Part shown: piece after piece, positions 34,364-45,373 of the stretch
Layout: each line of letters starts with the position of its first letter
How positions within the stretch are numbered: position 1 is the first letter of the stretch
From: Artemia franciscana
Taxonomy: Eukaryota; Arthropoda; Branchiopoda; Anostraca; Artemiidae
DNA length: 64,000 bases
Direction of reading: 5' to 3'
Assembly: GCF_032884065.1 (NCBI RefSeq)
Contig: NC_088873.1
Location: 21,999,558-22,063,557, forward strand
Notes under the pieces: generated by a model
What the model was told of the DNA's origin: nothing
Seen by the model: only the letters and a program-made list of their open reading frames with translations
Databases searched by the model: none
Made by a program: the position numbers and the translations under genes

Positions 34364-34523
34364 TGGGGGCGTAATTTGCTATGGGGAAAGGGGGCAACTG
34401 CCCCCTCTTGACTCCAGTTTGCACCTTGACTATTCAAGTGTGGACCCCTCTTGCACCCAATAAAAATGCTGGAGATTCATCCCTGCCCCCCCACCCGAGT
34501 ATTTTGATAAAATTACGCCACTG
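34364..34523. mobile_element. Short hAT-like MITE, second family
   Basis: Inverted termini: TGGGGGCGTAATTTGCTA on the left, complement of AAAATTACGCCACTG on the right. The body is 160 bp with C- and G-runs. Flanking 8-mers GTCTTAGA and GTATTAGT agree at six of eight positions, a decayed duplication. Confidence 0.6.
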
Positions 34524-34531
34524 GTATTAGT

Positions 34532-37500
34532 AAATCGTAGCTTTGAGGTTTAAGAAAATCTAAAATGGATCTACAGGGAGGGAGGGGCAAAAAAATGTTT
34601 TTTTTTTAATATTTAGATATCCTTGGTAGTTCAGTTCAAAGATAAAATACCACCGATACAGTAAAAGCCAAGTTTGGATCGATTAAACCTAACTATTTAG
34701 CAAGTCAATTAAAATAGTCTCATATTATCTCGTAATATATTATAAACATTGTTATCGTTTGGATTAATTAATCTTCTTTTAATCTTTCAAGTAATAAATC
34801 TTCTTGAGAAATTTAGCTTAAATTGTTTAATATTGGATTTAGTCTTAATGGGAGTTTGTTTCCACCCTTTCGTAACCTTTTTAAATAAATCAATCAACCT
34901 ATTATCTAAACTGTCATGTTTCACCTTTCCTAAGACTTTGAATCATATATAAATTTTAAGATTTTTGCTTAAGTCATAATAATAGTAGTCCTAAGGCAGT
35001 TTATAATATTTTATAAAATTACATTACTGCAGAACAACAACAACAGCAAAATAAAGCACAAGAAGAGAGAGCTTAAAGTAACCAAAGGTATACGAAAAAA
35101 CGAGTTACACATTATTATTATAAAACATTGACTAATTTAAAATATAAACCGATATGAAAGTTTTAAATTACCACTAAGAGCACTCATGACAAATTCTTTG
35201 TTTTATCATAGCTACACAAGAGACAAAACCACTTTAACCACTTAATTCCATAAAAGCATAACAAACATTTAATTGAATCTAGTGTAACGAAATAATTATG
35301 AAAAAATTATGGAAAATACATGAGCTGTAAACTCTTATTGTTCTCCTGAGCAGTACTTCCACTAATCCCAAATTTTACCCAAACGAAAATTGTATTCTCT
35401 GAAGTCTCAAAATATTAACGAAAATCATCTTTTTATAATTAGTGTTAACGTTCATGCACTTGAGAGTGTTAACTTCTGCGGAGATTTCGAAAAAAAAAAC
35501 AACGTTCATTCAACGAAACCCCAGGTAATTTGGAGATAGTAGAGGTACTGCCCCTGACGAAGAGAGCCGTGTATAATAAGTACCAAAGTTGACTAGTTTC
35601 AAGTTTTTCTTTTTGTTTTTTTTTCTAGTACAGCCTGAACATTCTACAAATCCTTCGAAACTTCATAACCCTTAATAGATGAAAAATAAACTAACTTTGG
35701 GAGATATATAGCTGGTTTCAATATTACAATATTTGGTAAACAATAAATTTACTACTTAGACTATACTGAGGCGTCACGACATTAAATCAAAAAGCAAGGT
35801 AGGTTCAAATAAAAACAAGGTTTGGTCGATATTCCCTGCAAGTCATATTGATAGGGCAAACGTAAGGTTGACTTAACAGTCCTGGAAAATTGTGTATAAA
35901 AATTATTTACGAGGTTTTAAAAAAATACTGAAGTCAGAGTCTATTCATCTTAATTGATGCCACCTCCAAAGCTCCAGTTTATAACAATTCCAGCCTTAAA
36001 GACTAGATTTCTAACAATTAGATTTCGACTCCTTGAATATTAACTTATAACGGACTCCGACTCCATAGATCTCAAAAAGAGATCTTGTGTTGTTGTTTTT
36101 TGAAATCTAATTCTAGATTTCACCACAAAAATAAAGAGATTACCACAGCTTTCGCTCATTTATGCTCACAAATTCTGGCAATTATTGGTTAATAAAAGGT
36201 AGAAATGAGCAGTTAGTAGATAAATCCACTGACCCCCGCCCCCTAAATATATTGGGCACTGATATCTCTGGTCGCAGCAATTTACTTAAATTATTTGGAT
36301 TATCAAAGGCTAAAAATCCTAGAAATAATATCTCCAAATATGGAATCGCGTAAATGCAGCACAATTCCTTTTTGAGAGTAACACATCAACAGCTATCATT
36401 AAACGTATACATATATTTTAATTGTATTATTTCTACTCAATGTTATTGGTATTGTTTACTATTTTAATTTATTCTTGAAAGAACATAGCAAGCCGAAAAC
36501 AAAGCGTAAATACAAGCTATTTATATTAAAAAACTTTAAATTAAGCTTCAGCGTAAAAATTTTTGATTATGGGAGGCCTATAAAGGCTTTTAGTGTTAAT
36601 AAATATCAAATTATATTATATCCTCTGTTTCATATTTAGGTTATTTGAAAGTCGGATATATCAGGCAGATTTATTAAAATGATGCTAACATTATTGCACA
36701 CTATTGAGCAATCACAGTAATACACACACAGGGGCAGGACTTCGTCTCAACGCACAGAAAAAAAGAAGACTGGAAACTACTTTTTTGGCAATGATAAATT
36801 TAAAAAGCCGACTCAAGCGCCTCTTACGGCTGCTGGGATTGTTATGTTGGGAAAAGAAAAGTTATCAGCTGTATAGTGGAAGCTAAAGATTATAGAAAGC
36901 AATTGTTGTGATGACGAAGGCGTATCCAGGATTTTTGTTCGAGGGAGGGGCAAAGGTAACTTTACAAAACGCATAGAAATTTGTTTGTATGCGTTTTGGT
37001 TACTTTTTTAAGAGTCACAATCTATCCGAGCGTTTTGATTACTATCCAAGCAGCTCACAAAGTAGCTTCACTAGTGACGTGATTTTTTCATAGCCGAACA
37101 AAATTGATCAATCAGGTAAAATAAGTAGTCAAATTTTGCAACTAACTTCAAAGACAAATTAAAAAAAAACAGCTGATCGGACAAACTCTGTGGGCCATTC
37201 TAGTTTGATGACATTAATCTTTTCAGTCTTTGTTTCGTACTTTTATGTTTTGTTAAATTTTTTTTATTACCCAAGAGTGCTGCCTGGTGTAAATTTTTTA
37301 TTAGAAGATTTTTTAGGGTTTTTATTTATGTAGCATTTTTCTATCCTTTGAGTGACACATTTCAACGACTATTAACGATGAAAATACTGACAGGTAAAAT
37401 ATCGTCGGTTTTCCTTTTCTGAGGGTTATTTTCCTTCGTACATTTTCAAATGTATTTAACGTTAGGTTTTATCACATATTTTCTTCTTCCGTTTTCATTA

Positions 37501-38520
37501 ATATTATTCTTACGAAAATGACTTTCATAAGGAACTAAATTAAAAAGACATATCATAAACTTCTTCACAACGAAGTACCGCCCCGCAGCATATATCCCGG
37601 AAACCGCATCAGAAAAATGTCGGAAAAATTCTCAGACATCCCATTTACACTTGAAGTATTTTCAATCCAGTAGACCTGGAAAAGAAAATTGTATTGGAGG
37701 TACAACTGAAACAAGCTATTATATAGATTAAAGAACACACACACTTGACATCTTTCATTCCTAATAAGGATGACAAAACAATTATGCATGGTGGGCACTG
37801 GAGAGCCCTAACACCATAAATAAAGAAACCAGTATGTTTAAATAAAAAAGGAGATGAATATTTAAACCCAAGGCTATATGTTAATTGAAATTAAATGACT
37901 GTTTCTAGAGTTCATTCTATTTAAAAGCTGTTAATACAATATTGACTAAAAAACCTTTTACACAAAAAAAAAAGATTCTCAAAGAAAAGTAAAGAGCTAC
38001 ACAAAACCTAAGACGAGCAGAAACAAAGCCAAATAATAATTAAAATGTAAGACGAACATAAATATCACTAAATAAACTAAATTTATTTATAAATTAATCT
38101 AAATAAATTAAATTAAATTAATCACTAAATAAGTGAAATTCAAAACGAACAGAAATGAATATAAATAATTAAGTTGAGTTTTGAAGGAACAGAAACTACC
38201 AGAAATAGGAGTAAGGCTAAAACCCCTGTGTCTTTTAAAGACTCAAACGTCACTTGCGATTTACTGAAAAAAATTTTAATTTCAAGCTTCGAGTTTTACT
38301 TTATTATAACACAATCAAAAAAAAAAAAAAATAGAAGATTATCATATTAGCCAAGATTACTGAAAAGATCTAATGAACTGCATATTGACAGTTTAATTTA
38401 TATTGGTGGTCATTCCTGAAAATCTCAGCAATTTTGTACTTATTGAAGTTATATAAGAAAAAACGTTTCAAATACATTTTGTGTCCAGGAAAGAGCAACT
38501 GATGTTCTGGTCTTTACAAG
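34532..38520. other. AT-rich spacer without recognised genes
   Basis: No convincing coding exon. A minus-strand open stretch at 37565-37677 follows a good pyrimidine-rich acceptor and reads VYWIENTSSVNGMSENFSDI, but no partner exon is evident. Near 36911 a 'ggcgtatccaggatttttgt' block resembles the left end of hAT-like MITEs and is also met near 45880. Confidence 0.4.
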
Positions 38521-38524
38521 ACAT

Positions 38525-38690
38525 AGGGGGCGTTGCAAGATTGTAGCAAGTTGCAACAAGACTACAGGGTCCAGGGATCGATTCCCACTGGCGGAAGTTT
38601 GGGCGACAGGCTTGCTACCTGTCCCCGTAAAAAAGACCTAGTGACTGAAACGTCGATTTGAGGCCTTATGCGTTATCAATAACACCGAAG
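38525..38690 (+). mobile_element. tRNA-like SINE fragment of a different family
   Basis: A B-box-like segment (CCAGGGATCGATTCCC, 38571-38586) is followed by 'gcgacaggcttgctacctgt' and 'cgaaggatctcaac'. It does not match the 5613/29093 family. No clear duplication or A tail is visible. Confidence 0.5.
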
Positions 38691-39471
38691 GATCTCAACC
38701 CCTTAATCCTTAGTTTAGCAAGACTGTGCACGTTACGACAATCTGTTTTTTATTCCAAGTGTGCAAAATCTCTGATGCAATCAATTATTGGAATTTTATT
38801 ACAAATTATCTTAAATAGACTTGTGAGTAAACAAATTTAATAGGTTATGACGCATAAGATCGCTAGATGCACTCCTTAGTTTTTTGTTTACAGAAAAAAA
38901 AAATAATTCGAAGATATGACTAATAAGCTACTAACGCATTAAGAGGGAATGACCACTTGCTGTGCCATTCAAATTTTTCTTCACAAAAAAACTGGGAGAG
39001 GGGCATTTATTCCCATATATTTTTTTTCCAACCTAGAGTTTTAGACCCCCAACCCAGATTTTGAAATATACCTTTTTTACGGTATCTTCACTGAGCAATT
39101 CTTTTTCTTGGTGCTTTCTTTGAAAACATTGGAAAAGCAACAAAATTACCGTCCCCTAAATCTCAAAAATATGTTTCCCACCCCTCCTAAGTTTTATGTG
39201 AATTGATGCACTGAGTCAAATTACCTATTCTTAAAGGTTGGTAGATCATTTTTATAGTGTGTCTGAACTTATCCTTATTACGTTTCACTTCAAGAAATAA
39301 AGAGCATGTGACAGGTAAAGCTAAGGACGCTGATCCAATTCGTACTTGGGACCTTTTTTACCATAGCCTACCATACTATACTGTGCCTTATCATTTCCAA
39401 GGCAAAATTCATGAACAGGCAGAAGTAAAAATAGACACAAGGACACGAATATATTTTTTTTTGGCAACCGG

Positions 39472-39610
39472 TAGTGGCGTCAAGTCATGAAAACTTAGGA
39501 GAGGGACAAACGTATTTTCGTTTGTCAAAAACTTATTTTTTGTGAGGGACAAAAAATAAAAAAGGATATTTCTGTAACAAATATACCCCTCCCCCCAAAT
39601 GACGCCACTG
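39472..39610. mobile_element. Short MITE-like element with inverted termini
   Basis: Left terminus TAGTGGCGTCAAG and right terminus ATGACGCCACTG are inverted repeats around a body of about 139 bp that ends in a C run. No convincing target-site duplication could be found. Confidence 0.45.
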
Positions 39611-39864
39611 TGGAAGGAGGGCAAGACTCATAAGCCGACGTTTACAAGAAAGAAGAATTTAATTGAAGTGTCTGACTTTAAAAGGGTTTAATATGGATTT
39701 TTTCCACATTTAACGTTAAAACCTCGTTTTGAAGCGCCTTAGCACCTCTTGAGAATTGATCTCTCCTCATTGCATGATCTGGTGATTTGAAATCTAGCCT
39801 TCAAACTAGAGTGTAACCGATCTCTTTCTACAACTATTTGTTTGTTAAGTGTATCAGTATTCCG

Positions 39865-41543
39865 CAGAGGCGCCATTTGGGCCAAATCATGGGGTGGGCA
39901 TGAACTCCATCTGGGCCCCCCCTGATTCACTTTGCGTCGCGTAAGAAAAATCCGGGTTTTGGCAGCACATTGATCGAATATTCTAAATAAAAATGCATTT
40001 TTCAGCACCCGTGTGTTGCTTGGAAATGTACTGTAACCAAATGTGGAACTCAGTCACACTGACCTCTAAGATTAATTATAACAACGAAGAATACAATCAA
40101 CGAGGTTAAGTGATTAAACTGAAAGTGGAAAATTCAACCAGACTACAGGCTGGCATTTCTCAGCGAGAAACTTTCTTATTTAAGTAAACAATACGTCGGT
40201 GAGAGTAACCTTCATTGTTATGCTGAGGGTTGTAACAAAAATCTCAGTGTCCCTTCAGCAGAAATCTTCCAGATCAAATACATTTACAAAAAGGAAAAAC
40301 ATAACAAGAAAAAAAAAAGATAACAACATTCAAGGTAACAAGGGGAACCGCCGAGGTTTCATCTTTGCAAAATCATCAACAAGCTGGTTGTAGTCCAAAT
40401 TTTTTAATAAATCCTTCTCTGCAAATATCAAAAGGAGGTGACTGAGACGATCATCTCCTGTTGAAGACCGCAGGTAGTTTTTCACAATTTCTAGGCTAGA
40501 AAACAAACGCTCATTACTCGCTGTTGTCTCAGGAAGTGTGGCAGCAATACGAAGTCCTTTAATTACTTCTGAGTAAGCCACTGGTAATGCCTGAAGATGG
40601 TCGACAATGTCTAGGAAGTTTTCCGGCTTTTTCTCCTCATTGAGCAAGAAACACTTGGCAATACCAGCTTGAGATTCGAGAAGAATGCTGTCGATATCCA
40701 GCTCGCCCTAAAGAGAAGAGAAAAGCTTGAGCAGCTCTGTGTCCATAAACTTGGTTGAGCTTGGATCCAAGGCTTCGAGCGTACTCAGCACTGGCAAGTT
40801 ATCTGTGAACCTTCTGTCAAATTCTGCTAGTAGACGGTCAAAAGTTTTGAAGTATTCTTGCTTCATTTCATCCGCCAAAGTAGTAGTCCAATTTCCAGAT
40901 TCGATGAAACTCTTTCCTAGCGTCAAAGTTGTCACAAATTGTTTCCGATGCTTGGTGATCTTTTGAATTCTTCAAGGTCGTCCTTTCTGACTAACAGAGG
41001 AGGGTCTAGTCACGGGTCCATTCACAGCAGGTACTTCAATTTCGAGTTCTGTTGCAAACTCTTTAGCCTTCTTGAAAAGCGATACAAATGAAGCATCTGA
41101 ACGCAGGTCGGTGAGTTTGCTTCTTGTGACCTGAATCAGGGTGCGCGATCGAGAAATAATCAAGTCGACGGCGACGGCATGGAGTTGCTGGGACAGCGAT
41201 TTCGTCGCTCGCGTAATTGCTTCTATGTAGTGTGATTGGAAGATAACAAGGAACGATTCCATCAAGAAATGACAGGCCAGGAACTGACCTATTTTAGGCT
41301 ATCAACTTAGAGGAAAAACTGCAAATATTCAGAATTTGTAATATTAATATTATCATCTATGAAACGGGCATTTGACAGAACTTTAGAATTAGATTACGTA
41401 TCTAACCTGCTTTCAAAGTTTACAATGGTTACTGGCAAATAGTGTTATTATTATGGCCGGCAAACGACCCTTTTTGGTGGAATCTTGGGCCCCCTGGAAA
41501 ATCTGGGCTGGGCATTTGCCCCCCCCCCCAAATGGCGCCTCTG
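39865..41543 (-). mobile_element. Decayed hAT DNA transposon, 1.68 kb, with terminal inverted repeats
   Basis: Terminal inverted repeats CAGAGGCGCCATTTGG at 39865-39880 and its complement at 41528-41543 match exactly. The flanks are AGTATTCCG (39856-39864) and AGTATTCG (41544-41551), an 8-bp target duplication apart from one extra base. The minus strand encodes the C-terminal part of a hAT transposase (40330-41265), with frameshifts. The N-terminal zinc finger and much of the catalytic domain are missing, so the element is inactive. It is the longer relative of the MITE at 33882-34196. Confidence 0.92.
40330..41265 (-). pseudogene. hAT transposase, C-terminal remnant
   Basis: Three open pieces, 41265-40972, 40935-40708 and 40647-40330, form one protein interrupted by a frameshift near 40960 and a short break near 40700. 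The last piece carries the hAT C-terminal dimerisation signature: IAATLPETTASNERLFSSL then NYLRSSTGDDRLSHLLL. The type resembles ZMYM1/52-kDa-repressor-like transposases. The upstream pieces are helical and less conserved. Confidence 0.88.
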
Positions 41544-43079
41544 AGTATTCGCACATCTAAGATTTAAACCTCATTTCGAGGCAATTTTGTAGTTCTTGAG
41601 GACACAATTTTAGACAAAAGGTTTCGCCTGATTATTTTCTTTTTTTTTCTTTTGCTTACAAAATTGAATACTAGTCTGAAAATTATACAAATAGATCAAA
41701 CGAGATTTTATCTGGTTTGAGACAGAATAAAATTAATGTGGTTCGATTTTGTTAATCACGGGGTTTATAACTGTCACTTTTCTTGATATGGCTCAAGTTA
41801 TGATAATTACTTAATCAGCGATTTTCACATTTGATTTTACACCATTTTATGCATAAATTGATCTTTTTTTTAGAATCTTAAAGTTCCATTATGCTTTTGA
41901 TATGTGCACATTTATTGAATTATGAATATTTTTACCGAAGCCTAACAGCGTTTCTCATAATGTAAGACCTACGCAATGCCTTTTTTTTTATTATACATGG
42001 ACTTGGTCGTTTTTTTTTGTGTACTAGAAAGCGACCGTCATTGGTCAGACATGGTTTTTTGGGGGTGGGGGGAGGTATTTGTCAAACTACATGCAAAGAG
42101 AGAATTGAAAAAAATCTATAGGAAAAAATAGGGAAAAGTTATATGTTATTTGAGAACCTAGGTCCCCAGGCCTCCTTTTAACAGGCCTGAACAAAATGTC
42201 TCCTCCATGCACAATCTAGTGATTTCAAATTCAGTCTTCCCACCAGGGTTGTCACTGAAAATTTAGTAACACCCAACGATTCACTTGCTAACATTCCCAA
42301 GGTTTTGAAAAAAATGCGAAGGTGTTAAATAAAAATGATATATATCTTCAAGTTACTTTTTGAAGAGAATGTTTATTACATCAACTTTTTGTAAGATCCC
42401 AGGCATTTGACTGCAACACCAAAATTTTGGGATTTTCAATTCTGAAAGTGAAAATTTTGAAGTATAATTATGATACACAACATCAACAATTGTGGCCTCA
42501 AACGGCCTAGCGCTGTGATAAATTGTCAGTAGTAGTAGTCGTAGTCATTTCTTAGGAAAAAATAAGATAAGGAAGTTTTAAATTAAAAACTTCGGAGGCA
42601 TTGGTTGGAAATTACTTCCAAAGGTATCAAGAATATGTCTTAAAGCATACATAATTGTCCTTATTCTGATCGAATCCATGTACTCCCACTGACATCTCAC
42701 GATTTTTACAAATTCGTTCCCTTTTTTGTGTCTTTTTTTTAAACCCCCTAGCCAGACGTAACTTTTTAAGATTCTTCCTATAGTTTCTCATATTGCAATA
42801 TAATCTTGTTATTTTAAGTTTTTTTCATTTTTCTTTTCGAACTCGTATCAGAGAAGCTCCTTTCCTTAAAATATGTCTTAAGAACTGGACCTGAATAATT
42901 AGGAACTCTGTGGGTTTCGTACCCCCCCCCCTCGGAATATGTCATCTGTTATTGCTATCTGACGTCATCTGACTAATATTTTGTATAGATCTAGATCATT
43001 CGTAGCTCGATCATATATTCGTATTTGATACAACTGCAGTAACGAGCTGAGCCGTTTAGTTTCTTTGGGATTCCCTCCC
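41544..43079. other. Spacer between the hAT relic and a LINE tail
   Basis: No open frame of interest. It has a G-rich patch near 42060-42075, a short TAG-type repeat around 42528-42547 (gtagtagtagtcgtagtc), and a C run near 42921. I see no gene. Confidence 0.4.
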
Positions 43080-43450
43080 AGTTTTAACCTACCCTGAATG
43101 AGTTATAACGTAATAGGCTAGAATAGATCTCATTAATGGAGTACAATGAGAAGATTCTAGGGATATACTGAAAAAAAGGGTGAGATGGCTAGGTCACATT
43201 CTAGAGAGGCCGACGGATTGCTAAGGATTGTACTTTTTGGCTACGTATCTTGGGCCAAATGAAAAGTAGTTTGTGTCCAAATTGGGTGCAAAAGGGTAAT
43301 GAGAAAGGATTTAAAGAAAATTGGAACAACATTGGAGGGGGTTTACCTTTAAATTAATTGTAGCAAAAGAGGAGGGTGTGCAGCTGTATTAGTCTCTGAT
43401 AGCTTGGTCATGCAGTGAGCCGTAATTAGTAGTAGCAGTTGTTATAAGCA
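43080..43450 (+). mobile_element. LINE 3' tail, copy A
   Basis: Resembles the 3' ends at 50100-50425 and 52960-53210: 'aaaaaagggtgagatggct', 'ggtcacattctagag', 'gagggtgtgcagctg', then 'cagtgagccgtaattagtag' and 'tagcagttg'. The translated sense (GEMARSHSREADG, VMRKDLKKIG) is a decayed LINE C-terminus. It is 5' truncated. Confidence 0.6.
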
Positions 43451-45221
43451 GATCTGTGTATGAAAAATCCTACTTTGAATTGTAGCATCCCATCAATATA
43501 ACGTGAAAGCTACGCCAATTCTTTGTAGCCACTTTTATAGGTCAATTTTGATTTTAACTGTGCTTCAGAGCTTACACAGTCCAGCCTAGAGACAAGACTC
43601 GAAGGTGAAAACGGAACATAGCTTGAATATATTTAAACAACTAAAAAGGCCCCGAGAAGAATTTCCGACAAATAGGCGATGTTAATACTAATGCACCATA
43701 TTAAAGTACACTACTTATCGAGGGAAAATAGGGTTAAGAAATGTTTAGTTTACGGATAGATCGAGACAATTTTAAGCAAAAGGATTCAGCCTAAACAAGC
43801 CAAACGAAAAAGAATATACTGTTACCAGGAGGGTGGTGTACCAAATTCTCAGCAGGCATTTCAATTTTCCCGAGTTTCTATCAAGCTCAATTAAAGCAAG
43901 CTAAATGGCTTAAATTTGTTTGTTTAATTTTAGTTTACTACCGACATAACTCTATCATAAGTTAGTAATTACATGTATGAACTTTATGAGGAAAATATGA
44001 CCTAAGTCAAAGAGAATCCGACATAGGCATCAAGGATTGATATAGGTACACAGCATAGCAAAGTTAAATAAAGCCAGGTAAACATGAAAATGAATGTCTG
44101 CGATGGATAGTTTGTCATCAAGAGCAGGTATGAAATTTAAGTATGGATGCATTATGATGAAAATTTGGTAGCAAGTCGAATAAATACCAAAAAATTCAAC
44201 GATGAAAGCCATAACCAGTTGAAATTTAACAGCAAACCAATTCGTCTTAAATCTACTGTAAAATTGAAAAAAAATGGATTAACCAAAAGGATGATACCAA
44301 GAAATTTTGCGAGAGGGGGGGGGGGGGTAATTTTCCAATAAATACGTCTGATAGCAATAAATTAAAGTCCTTTAAACGTGTTAATAGATACTGATATCTT
44401 CATTAAAATGAAAATGACTTGAGTTTCAGATAGAACCAAGGACAAGGAGGAGGGCTAGGTCTCAAAGCGAAGTACTTTACGATCCCTGGTTATGCCCAAG
44501 GTTAGTCAGTGTGAGTGACTCGCCAAAGTCGAAAAAGTGTGAAAAGGCGGAAGCTATTCAACCCTGTGGTATTTCAATTTATGTAGAAATATCTGATTGA
44601 AAGTCAGATTTATTAACAATTACTATTTTCATGAAAAAACATCTATTATCCCTTAATGTTACGAAATTACTAAATGTTCATTTTTTCGTAAAAAACTTTT
44701 ACAATTTTACAATAGAGCTATTTGATTCGTTTTTAATATTATCTTTTTTCATATTAAGCTTTATCTAATCATTTAATCCCAGTTCATTTCACAAAGTAAA
44801 AAAATAATTCTCAGGAACCTGAATATTAATCTCTATATTTGGAAGAGATTTCCTAGCGTAAAACCAAATTTAATCGAATATTTAGCCCAATCTTCACAGT
44901 TAATCTTCTGTTTCACTTAAACCTTTCTAACGACTTTTTGCCACAATTATCATAAGTAGTCTTCCCTTTTTTCATTTATATCTTTCTATCTGTATTTCAC
45001 CATCCGAATAATAATTTTCACGAAAAACCCTCTAAAAGCTGCTTGGAAATGTTTTTTGAAGCTCCTAAATTAAGCTTGATGTGGGAAAGATATTTACTTC
45101 TAACTCATTTCTGTCCATTTTTCCGAAGTAAATATCTCCTAAATAATTATTTCCAGTATGCCCATGATTCAATTGTTTAAGGTACTTACTACTCTACAGG
45201 TTTCATGGTTAGAAAACACAT
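43451..45221. other. Spacer 3' of synapsin
   Basis: It should hold the synapsin 3' UTR on the minus strand immediately below 45222. Beyond that I see only AT-rich DNA and a G run at 44316-44327. Confidence 0.4.
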
Positions 45222-45373
45222 CTAAATGTCACCAAAAATACCAGCGAATGTTTTCCGAAGATTTTTCATCGTGTCTTCACCATCATCTTGCTCTAATTGG
45301 TTTAAACTAGCCTGGCTACCTTGACGACCAAAGACCTTTCCAGTTCCATCCTCCGCTCGACGAGTTGGACCAG
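45222..45373 (-). CDS. Syn: Synapsin terminal exon, E domain
   Basis: The exon supplies two bases of a split Ala codon, 49 residues and the stop. The last 17 residues are the E domain, needed for synapsin oligomerisation and vesicle clustering. RQGS just upstream resembles a basophilic kinase site. No readthrough extension is likely: the frame after TAG closes within 11 codons. Confidence 0.92.

Noticed and set aside
37565-37677. Minus-strand open stretch after a good acceptor, considered as an alternative synapsin or separate exon
   Set aside because: No partner exon, no recognisable family, and synapsin already ends at 45222 with its complete E domain.
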